This document shows positions 19,803 to 27,766 of a stretch of 27,766 bases of DNA, in pieces. The notes beneath the pieces are model-generated. The model searched no databases. It had not been told where the DNA came from and was given only the letters and a program-made list of their open reading frames with translations. The translations under genes were made by a program, and so were the position numbers. Each line of letters begins with the position of its first letter. The stretch's first letter is position 1. The DNA is from Fomitopsis serialis (lineage: Eukaryota > Basidiomycota > Agaricomycetes > Polyporales > Fomitopsidaceae). The DNA is taken from assembly GCF_022376445.1 (NCBI RefSeq), contig NW_025955435.1, forward strand, positions 1-27,766, given 5' to 3'.

Positions 19803-22163
19803 TCAGTTCGCCACCTTGCAAGTATACGATCCAGGATCCATCTGATCACTGCCAGTATAGTAGAGGGATTCGGGGTACTGGAAAAGTCATGAGCGGCAAG
19901 TGCTGGGATCGGAGGCAAGCACGTACTTGACATAGAGGACGGATGGCGTCGATACCATTCTTTACGTCGTTGTCCTTATAGTGCACGGCATTCAGGGACG
20001 AAGGCGCTATACCCTCCTCGACCCATTGGACCATAGCAGCCAGCACGTCGTACTCGGGCTCGTGATTCAGCGGTGGCATGTTACTGTCGGCTTGTTGCAC
20101 AGAACCGAACGCGTTTGCACCGTCGCCTCCCTATCCATGCAGTCAGCCATATGAACACATCACCACGTCGACCAAGATATTCTTACATAGCTGAAGAGAG
20201 GGAAAACATGAGATGAGGCCACACACGCACCCACAAACGTATGTACTCACCAGTGCTCCATCCCAGGGACCATGAACAGCCGATAGAAGTCGTCGATGTT
20301 TACTTGCATATTGTCCTGCGTGTAGTTCTTGACGCTGTCGTAGTAGTGAATGCTTGCACCAGGGCTGATGATCTGGTCTGCCCATCCGACGTAGTGGAGC
20401 AGCTTTCCATTATGCGCGGATCCAGCGAATGTAGTGAGGTTAGCATCGATGGCCTAATTACCAGGTCACTTTCAGACACACAGAACGGGCGTTCGAATAC
20501 GCACGTCCGACTGTCCAGGATCGATGGCGTCACCGACAGCAATCAGAGACGAGTTATAATCGCCGAGTGGCCATGTGGTGTCGCTGCGGTGGGTGCCAGT
20601 GTTAGTGATGAACAAGGATCGACGCCCGCGTGGACCACCTACTTCAAAAGCATGTAGCGGAACCAACTCTGAGACACCACAGACGGTTTCTCCACGTAGC
20701 TTGTTGAGTATCCGAGCTCCCCGCCCGGGTACCACGAACCGAAAACCCAATCTCCATTCACGATGTAGTCAGAGTAGATTTTCTCGAAAGTCTCAACCTG
20801 AGTGCTGCTGAGACAGGTTGACGCGTTCTGGCCGGATTGGCAAAGGAGCGCAGATGTGTTGAGGCTGACCACGCATCAGCCAGGTAGCGTGGCGAAATGG
20901 CAATGTCACACTCACTTGCAAAGCCTAGGATCGTTGATAATGCCATCCGACAGCTGCAAGGCTAATCAGGACTATGTCAGGCCGTACGCGTGCTTGACTC
21001 ACCCCGTCAATAGCGTCACACTGTTTCAGAACCTCCTTGTGAATAACGTCATCCCACACGGCTGGCTCGATGTAACGATCGGACGTGTTTGGCTGTACGA
21101 GATTATTGAGGTGTCCAGCCCACATCCTCAGATGAGAATGCCAAGCCGCTGGAGACCCAATGACCTGTTGGGCGTAGTAGACTCAGGCTTTTCGGTCTTT
21201 CACAAGAGTCACGATTCACTTACCAGGCCGTCAAAGTCGTCGGGGAATGATTGCATTTCCTTGAACCTGCGGAGCATCGGTATATGGTATTGATTTAAAC
21301 GGAGTTAGTGGACGCACCCGGAACGTCCGCCTACAAAGGTTCGTGAGTTTAATTGCACAATGGGCTGGAGCGGGCGCACATACCTTGAGAGCAACCAATG
21401 TAGTACGCCTTCTTGTGTGCAGACCCATAATACTGCTTCACGACTTCCTTGCCGACGACGACACTGAGGTGCATAGCTCTCCAGCCCCAATCAACGATAG
21501 CATTCTACACAGTTTTTAGCCAATGCGTAGACTCCATAACAATGATGAGCTCACATCATCATGCGGCCCAGCCCACGCAGCACTGGTGATCGACGATGTA
21601 TGGCCTTGATCTGTGGAAACCCCAGCATCTATAACATCCCCAGTCTGTCAATGGAGGCGCCGTGCGAGCCATATGAATCAGCTTACAACTTTGGTTGACA
21701 GCGACATAACCCAGGTCCCCCACGTTGACTGTCGATGACGCCGATTGATTAGTCTGACAGCGGGCGCAGCCAAATCCGCGGACTCACCGCCTCCAGCAAA
21801 CCCGCCATTGCCTACAGTCAGGAACCTCCCGTTCCATGTACTGGGTAACCAAACCTCTGTATTACATGAGGAGTTCGCCGTCGAATTGGTCGTGATGGTG
21901 AGTTCAATGCGACAAAAGTCCGGGAGATCGTCCGTATTGATACTCGACATGCTACTCGACAGCTTCACCGTCGTGCCGTTAGCGTAGTATTTGGTCTTTG
22001 TTACGCTTGCACCGGAGACGCCTTGCAGGCTGAAGGAAGAACATTTGGACTCGAAGGAGGAAAGTGAATTAACGTCCTGATCATCCGCCAGGACAGTTCT
22101 GGAGTACAGAGTAGAATGGAAGAGAGCCAAAAGGCCGGAAAGAGCAATAGGGAACTTAACCAT
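19803..22163 (-). CDS. Secreted tannase/feruloyl esterase-family enzyme A
   Basis: Fourteen exons: 22163-21788, 21728-21687, 21628-21555, 21504-21384, 21330-21318, 21266-21224, 21164-21003, 20953-20916, 20864-20643, 20583-20505, 20453-20251, 20190-20187, 20130-19927, 19877-19803; 551 aa. Signal peptide MVKFPIALSGLLALF with likely cleavage near VLA-DD. Motifs: GNGGFAGG, NQSYAGVSTDQGHTSS, nucleophile GCSQGGRSG (Ser203), GWADQIISP (Asp416), PGMEHC (His457, Cys458), then GGDGANAFGS. The gene is paralogous to esterase B, with all 13 introns in matching places and ten exons of identical length. Differences around the nucleophile (SQGGRSG versus STGGRQG) suggest a different substrate preference, which is inference. 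A TATA box lies 50-55 bp upstream. Exon 12 (CTAT) is 4 nt; skipping it shifts the frame and loses the last ~90 residues. Confidence 0.93.
20187..20190 (-). other. 4-nt microexon (exon 12) of esterase A
   Basis: CTAT lies between acceptor CTCTCTTCAG and donor GTAAGAAT. TG from exon 11 plus C gives Cys458, TAT gives Tyr459, and exon 13 begins GGA GGC GAC. The flanking introns are 60 and 56 nt. A single 120-nt intron cannot keep the frame, because a TAG precedes GGA in the needed frame. Confidence 0.9.
21318..21330 (-). other. 13-nt microexon (exon 5) of esterase A
   Basis: GCGGACGTTCCGG, flanked by introns of 53 and 51 nt, supplies GGRSG just after the catalytic Ser203. Confidence 0.93.
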
Positions 22164-22212
22164 GAAGGAAACGAGTGAGCGGCTCCGGGGAAGTGTTGTG
22201 CATGTTAGCCGC

Positions 22213-22218
22213 TTTTAT
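22213..22218 (-). promoter_or_regulatory. TATA box of esterase A
   Basis: On the minus strand the context is CCATATAAAAGC, about 50 bp upstream of the ATG, in a good position for a short-leader fungal gene. Confidence 0.65.
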
Positions 22219-22727
22219 ATGGATCTACTTGAGAGCAGCCGCTCGAGTAGTCCGTGAGCTTCCGGCATAGCCTGTCAGTAGTGACATCAGCCCTGAAACG
22301 CAGAATCGAGTTCTGACGGCGTCACGACCCCGGCGAAGGGATGGTCCCGCGGTCTTGGACTCTCTCTGGTCCACCGACAGTGACACTGGCAGCAGTCAGT
22401 CCGTTCTTCTACCTAGCGATCACCGCACCTGATAGGCTCTCGAAGTAGCTCTTGCCGCTGGTCGTTGACTGAGTGCTTCGACAACGAATCGCCATTGGTT
22501 GCCACAGCGTTTCAATAGCGTCGGCGCAGTGTCTCTGTACAGCAATGGGCCATCGCGCTGTAGTAAGCCCTGTGGCGGTGATCACTAATCAGGAATGCTC
22601 ATGCAGGCGCCCACGACGGCGGCAGATCACTCTTCCTAATTTAGTAATGACCGACAGTGGCCCCAGCCGATGGGAGGAGTTATCCGGGCCTATCCGCCGC
22701 CGGTAAGCATGCGACTGTAGCCTATCT

Positions 22728-22749
22728 GTTGATAAATGGTTGATAAATG
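22728..22749 (+). repeat. Tandem 11-bp repeat with two GATAA sites
   Basis: GTTGATAAATG is repeated twice without a gap, giving two GATAA cores 11 bp apart, one helical turn, about 570 bp upstream of the esterase A start. Such sites can bind GATA factors of nitrogen control; the role is inferred. Confidence 0.8.
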
Positions 22750-23353
22750 ACAGGAAATGACAGTCGCGAGATCAAACATATGTAGCTTAGTACGATGGGT
22801 ACGGCGTTTTGATCGGCTGGTACTGGCATGTCCCGGACTCACTCACTGTCAGGCCAGCGAGTCCGGGTCAACGTTCAGAACGGTCGCACCTAAGTGACCA
22901 GGTTAGCCTTGTCATCGGTATGGTGTTTAGGTGACCTTTTTTTTCTGACACGGATGGGTACGAGACAAGGCAGCTCAGAACAAGCTCAAAACCCGAACTT
23001 CGCACCCAAGACACGCAATCTTCGACGATGCTTCGAGATGTCAGCGGAAAGATACGGCTACCGAATGATGTGCAGTATAGCAACGATTGTGTCAATGAGA
23101 GCGTGCACTGGCATTTGAAGAGTTTGCCCGACAAATAATTTATTGCACTGTCAATACGATAGTCCATGGACTAGAGTAGTAGTGGGGGAGCAAAGAGCGG
23201 CTAGGGCATGTCGAGCAAAGCAGTCGATAACGATGCAAAAAGATACAGCACGAGAACAAAGATACACTCCGCGCCAGCCCGCGACCAGTAAACCCATATA
23301 CACAACAGATGAGGCAGCGCGATGCGCCGACCGACGATAGCGTTTCACGCGCT

Positions 23354-25705
23354 TCAATGCGAGCCCGCAGGACGCGAGAGATCGTCATACGGCGTCGTGA
23401 ACGCCTCCTCCTTTTCTGGCTCATACAGCCGCTGGAACGCCGCTGGCGGGACCGAGGTGCCCACGCGACCATACTTGTTGTTCCGGCTACTGACGAGGAG
23501 CCTGATGAGCACGCCGAGGAGCAGGAGGATGGCGCCGCCCAGAAGGCCGATGACAATGTACGAGTTGCGCAGCAGCTGGCTCCAGTCGTCTGAGCTAGAT
23601 ACGGAGCCGGATGACGAAGTATCGAGGTTGGCAGCGAGGTCACTGCCGAGCTTATCGTCGCTGGAGTCCGAGGAGCTCGAGGACGCAGTGGATGTAGCAG
23701 TGGCGGCAGAGCTGCTAGAACTGTGGACGTAGGTCTTCACGGAGGCGGAAGCAGTTTCCCAACCTGAGGTGGGTGCGACGAGCGAGAACGTGGTCGTCTG
23801 CGGCGCGGCTTCCGAGGATGCAGTGATGTTATAGATCTCTGCGAACTCTTCGTACTCGGACTGAATGAGGCGCTGCGCATTGGCGTAGTCAAAGTTGGCC
23901 CACGCCTCGTCGGGATCCGTGATCTGCAAATCTTAGCATTGAGATTCGGTATCGTCAGCGGGAGGCATTAATGACACTCACGCTAAGGATCTGCATGTAC
24001 GGAGCTTCGTCCCCATTGCCGGTGAAGTTGCTGCCGTAGCTGAAAAGCGAGTAGACGTTGCGCATGAATGAATCACCGAGGATGAAGTCTGTGATTGGCG
24101 TCAATGCGACGTTCTTCGAAGAAGGATCCAATTACGCACCAACTCCAGCGTTATCAGGAGTAGGGGAGTACGTGCCGGTGCAGAAGAAGCTGCCATCGGG
24201 ATTGACCTGGATGTTCGTGACATCGATAGGGTCCAAAGGGAATTCGCTCGAACTGTCAGACAAGAGTGGCCCGTCAGGACCGCAAATTGACACCGAACAA
24301 GCTATCCCCAAACACGTACCCGAAGACCATGCTGACATTGAGCTTCGTATCACAAGGGAGGGTGTAGGACCCGATCGACTCGTTGAATTCCGCGCCAGGG
24401 ACATCCTTGTACATAGCGTCGACATAGTACCGAGGCGCAGTCGCTGCGGCAGAAGGACGTGAATATCTATCACCCACTATGGGACTGGCAAGCAACAACT
24501 ACGCACCGAAAGAAGTACCGGTGTCAAGGATAATCGTAGTCTGATCCTTGCCGGGCTCTGCAGTGACACCGATGGCGCTGTACATACCAAATTAGCTAAG
24601 TACATCGCACCCCGTCGGACTAACTGAAACAACGATGATGCGCACCCTTCGGAGTGACCCGTGAAGAATTGACCGTTGACGTTGATACCGTCCATGAAGG
24701 CCTCCCAGGATTGTGCGGATACCACAGGAAGTTTCGGCTGGTCGAGGACAGCCACGTAGTCCGAGATCAATTCACCTGCCCGGCGGCATCAGCGCCCGAC
24801 TCATTGGCGTATAGGACAGGCAACTAACCAATCGACATCACACCGCCCTGGGTGATCCCAGCGTCTGAGCGAGAGAGGTAGAAGGTCATGAAGTTCGGCT
24901 CGTCTGGTTCTTGGGCGAACACCTACGAGAGAGCGATGAATGCCGGACGCTATGCTTCGTAGATCATACAGCTTACATTGACCAGGAAAGGCAACCCATC
25001 ATATGTCGTGTTGATCAGCTCATTGAAGACAGAGGATGCGAATGGACTGCAATTTGGATGATCGTAAGTGAGTACTGAGCAGCACAATGCAATGCAACAC
25101 TCACGGGCCAACACCCAGCAAGCCGCGGTCAAAGCCAGCAGAGGTTGCATTGCTGCCGGGAGCGTTGACTGCAAGGTAGACACATGAGTACGGTCTGATC
25201 GCTGCGAGAATTACATGCACCTACTGAAAGCCTGGCCACTAACGGTGAACTCGCCGAAACTGACGTTGCCTAGGACAATCGGACCAGTTGCAGACGAGCC
25301 ATCTCTGTTCAGCGCAACATGAGCGGCGCGGCTTATTGAAAATGATCAGTGGCATACACGTAGCCAATGGAACCAGTTACTTCTGTATCCTGAAGGTCGT
25401 CGAGGGTGACATTGGATGTGTCCAACCAAAGATCTGAACTGCCGGAATCGATTTGGACCTGCAGATGTGTTCACATTTAATCCAGAAGAGTCAAGTGTTT
25501 TGCATACCTGGAAGGGCTGTCCTTGCACATAGATGGTGGCAGTGTAAACGAATCCTGCACCGTTAGAGAATCCTATATTTCCGTTAGAGTTCTGATTCAC
25601 AGACACAGTAGTCGAGCGGGCGCCGACGGAGCGACGCTCAAATGGAATAGAGAGGCCATAAGTGCTCCCAATGAGGGCGAGAATAGAAAGGGGCAAAACA
25701 GTCAT
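23354..25705 (-). CDS. Pepsin-like aspartic protease with C-terminal membrane anchor
   Basis: Twelve exons: 25705-25508, 25458-25358, 25304-25225, 25168-25105, 25046-24977, 24922-24829, 24775-24646, 24577-24507, 24443-24320, 24252-24140, 24088-23982, 23923-23354; 573 aa. A signal peptide (MTVLPLSILALIGSTYG) is followed by a short basic stretch (FERRS). Family A1 catalytic aspartates are Asp70 in IDSGSSDLW and Asp264 in LDTGTSF. The family pattern ILGDSFMRNVYSLF near residue 350 marks the end of the protease fold. A Ser/Thr/Ala-rich linker (about 452-497) leads to one transmembrane segment (about 505-527, YIVIGLLGGAILLLLGVLI) and a ~46-residue cytoplasmic tail starting with VSSRNNKYGR. There is almost no propeptide, unlike classical pepsins. 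It is probably anchored at the plasma membrane or vacuole with the enzyme outside; substrate unknown. All introns are 49-68 nt. Confidence 0.92.
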
Positions 25706-26538
25706 TGGGAGAAGGAGAGAAAGGGATAACGATGGTGATTTCCTCGAAGGTCGTCCCGGGTATATGGATGACAGGTGCCATCAGTCAAGCGTCGAGGAGG
25801 CGCATGATGACAGGGCACACGGCTAGATTGCGGTGTAGGGCGCTGGCAGGCAGTGGTTGTCATCCCGAGGGTCGCCGTCGCGTGTAGCAGGAACCACTAG
25901 CGATTGTGAGAGACAGACCGTCACAGAAGCGCTGCCACTTGCGCTGAGATGTATAGTGGTGCCTCCAGAGTGCTGGACCGGAAACAAAGAGCCTCTTAGC
26001 AGCAAGGCAGGCTTGAGAGTTGTGCTCAACAGATTGTGATAGCATGCTGGGCTGGCGTACGCCAGTAGCATCGACCCGCGCTGGTCGAGGAAGCTCAATC
26101 ATAGCGGGTCGGCCAAGAGTCGGCAGGTCTTGATTCTGAATGGGCGCTCCCTTGGCACCTAAGACTGACTCCGATGAGCGCAATGCGGCATCTCCGGATA
26201 CGTACAACATTTTGACCGCATTTCGTTGAGCAATATTTCGCTCCGAGACTTGACCTGGACTGACAGAAGAACGGATCCGGATGGGCCCATGCCTCACGAC
26301 GATTCTGCCACGTCCTCGATAGCATCTAAAGACTGAGACCGGAGGACGGTGGTGCAGTGGGAACACCGCGAAAGCTGTGTGTTTGAGCGGATCACAGCAC
26401 ACACGGTGGCGAGTCGAAGAGCGATTAGTCCCCCGGGAGGGACTCGTCGTTCAGACGAGCCCTGTGCAGACCTTTTCGTGGTCCGGGGGATAAGTAACCT
26501 CTCTGAGGCGAAACCAACATGCACTATAAGGCCTTAAA
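25706..26538. other. Upstream region of the protease gene, no supported gene
   Basis: The first part is the promoter region of the protease. A 180-codon minus-strand open frame (25860-26402) has no recognisable domain or matching exons, so it is not called. A structured GC-rich patch is at 26428-26462. Confidence 0.45.
26439..26462. repeat. Imperfect hairpin
   Basis: GGG-A-CTCGTC, a GTTCA loop, then GACGAG-CCC: nine base pairs with one bulged A. It overlaps a second possible stem (GTCCC/GGGAC, 26428-26443), so the two would exclude each other. Confidence 0.6.
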
Positions 26539-27766
26539 GTGAAACAAGCTCATGGCCCGGCGTTGCTGCAAGCGACCACATCTGAAGTCACCCTTGACAA
26601 TCCACCCTTACACGGGCGGACAGAAACGGGAGCACACCCACAAGTAAGGCCTACAAGCCTGACAACCGAAAGAGTAGCTAATACGAAAGCAATCTCCACG
26701 CAACTCATGCGGAAATCGCAATATTCTCGGTACACTACCCAGCGAGGGACAATGCCGGAAGCGCTCGTTAGACGCCCATAAAAGCGCCTGGCAACAGCCA
26801 CCGAATTTAAGTTTACACGAGCCACCCACAAACACAGGAAAACACGCAAGCCACCTACCAAATGGGGCACGAAAGACAGACAGAAACAGCAGTGGCCTCT
26901 GGAACTACAGAGACGAACGCATACGTTACACCGACATAGTCCACTTCGCCTGCAGCAATACTCTCCTTGATTCCCTGACCGCTACCTGTCAGAATGCGAA
27001 CAACTCCGTGCAGATAGGCATATCCTAAGCGACTTACGTATCTCATCACGTCCAAACGTCAATGAAAGACGCGCAACCCATACATAAAAAACCTGCAAAA
27101 ATGACACGGTGAGACAAAGCCAGTTGTCCCACAATGTTCCTGACCTTCACGTCCCAAAAGAACGACAACGAACACACAACATCGGACAACAGCGACGACG
27201 ACCACGGAACGCACACACGCATACTCCCAAACACTCCCCCATCCGACCGATTTCACATTCACGACCCTCCGCGATAACCAACAACACGTTCGAGGTATGG
27301 GTGGAAGACGAACCGGAATGGGCAGAGGCGAAGACGGAGACACTGACGATGAAGAACGAATCTGTGTTTGGATTATGGCGAAGCCGCCTCAGACCCCCCT
27401 CGCGAGAGGCCACGTGATAACGATGCGAACCACGACGAAAATCATAGGGTCGGGCAGAATACGGTTACCCGAACATCACAAAACATTGGGTAACAGTACA
27501 ACTAACAGGCGGCATCTTGCGGACCGCGTACGCATACCGGTCTCGTGGATACGCCTGAGCCGGATGGACGAGCACGCCCACACAACTCTGTACGCGACAC
27601 TGCAGAGTCTCCCTCATCCCCACCATCCATCCCAAGCCACTCCGACGACTCAGACGCAATCGAAACCAGCCCATACAAACGCGATCACGGCACACGTGAC
27701 AGGGATCACATGCAACGGCGTCTGAAAACGAGCACGAGATGGAAGACCCTCGCGCCCCGGATCTCG
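26539..27766. other. T-poor, A/C-rich terminal segment, possibly mobile-element or partial gene
   Basis: Base composition changes sharply: in 26641-26700 there are 24 A and 8 T, in 27181-27240 there are 20 A and 4 T. Several overlapping plus-strand frames are open, including one running off the end of the window after a stop near 27505, with content rich in Ser, Asp, Pro, Thr and Arg. I recognise no domain, no terminal repeat and no primer-binding site. It could be the edge of a retroelement, a gene continuing beyond the window, or non-coding sequence. Confidence 0.35.

Larger units (their letters stand above)
22164..23353. other. Promoter region of esterase A and 3' flank of the protease gene
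   Basis: About 1.2 kb without a supported gene. It includes a TATA box and a tandem GATAA-containing repeat, listed separately. Confidence 0.55.

Noticed and set aside
20131..20250. Single 120-nt intron in esterase A
   Set aside because: Donor phase 2 and acceptor phase 0 do not fit, and a TAG stands in the needed frame before the acceptor; the 4-nt exon resolves both.
25860..26402. 180-codon minus-strand open frame
   Set aside because: No domain, signal peptide or splice structure; low-complexity-free but unlike any family I know. It overlaps the protease promoter region.
26341..26460. Possible tRNA or small structured RNA
   Set aside because: GGTGCAGTGGGAA is slightly A-box-like, but no T arm or acceptor pairing exists; only simple hairpins remain.
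1..27766. CRISPR array, bacterial operons or prophage
   Set aside because: No regularly spaced repeats; spliceosomal introns throughout show nuclear fungal DNA.

Overview
The window looks like nuclear DNA of a filamentous basidiomycete, probably an Agaricomycete of the wood-decay type. The reasons are dense genes on both strands, many 47-77 nt GT-AG introns, a tRNA-Trp with a short canonical intron, and a gene set (OMA1, SVF1, ACL4, a DUF155 protein, an F-box protein, secreted tannase/feruloyl esterases, a membrane-anchored pepsin-like protease) typical of these fungi. No species can be named from sequence alone. All gene models below were spliced by hand; every exon junction keeps the reading frame.

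Left part (1-8.7 kb): two complete, diverged genes for the mitochondrial inner-membrane protease OMA1 lie head to head (882-3323 minus; 4548-6465 plus). The 1.2 kb between them carries a ~100 bp imperfect inverted repeat, as expected if the pair arose by a palindromic duplication that copied the promoter too. Convergent with the second copy is SVF1 (7259-8695 minus).

Middle (9.3-15.8 kb): an F-box protein (plus), an unrecognised basic-tailed protein (minus), and then, from a 254 bp divergent promoter region, ACL4, the TPR chaperone of ribosomal protein uL4 (plus). This is followed by a mitochondrial DUF155/RMND1-type protein (plus), whose 5' intron lies exactly between two ATG codons.

Right part (16.5-25.7 kb): an intron-containing tRNA-Trp(CCA), then two tandem minus-strand genes for secreted tannase/feruloyl esterase-family enzymes (537 and 551 aa), then a secreted, C-terminally membrane-anchored aspartic protease (573 aa). 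The two esterase genes share 13 intron positions. Both build their catalytic site through two tiny exons: 13 nt after the nucleophilic serine and only 4 nt after the catalytic histidine. The 4-nt exon completes the codon of the cysteine next to that histidine. It is the most interesting feature here, easily missed by gene predictors, and in one gene a wrong in-frame alternative exists.

The last 2 kb (25.7-27.8 kb) holds no gene I can support. From about 26.54 kb it is strongly T-poor and A/C-rich on the plus strand, unlike the rest, and may be part of a mobile element or of a gene running out of the window. No operon-like functional pathway is evident; the neighbouring genes are mostly independent housekeeping or secretory functions.
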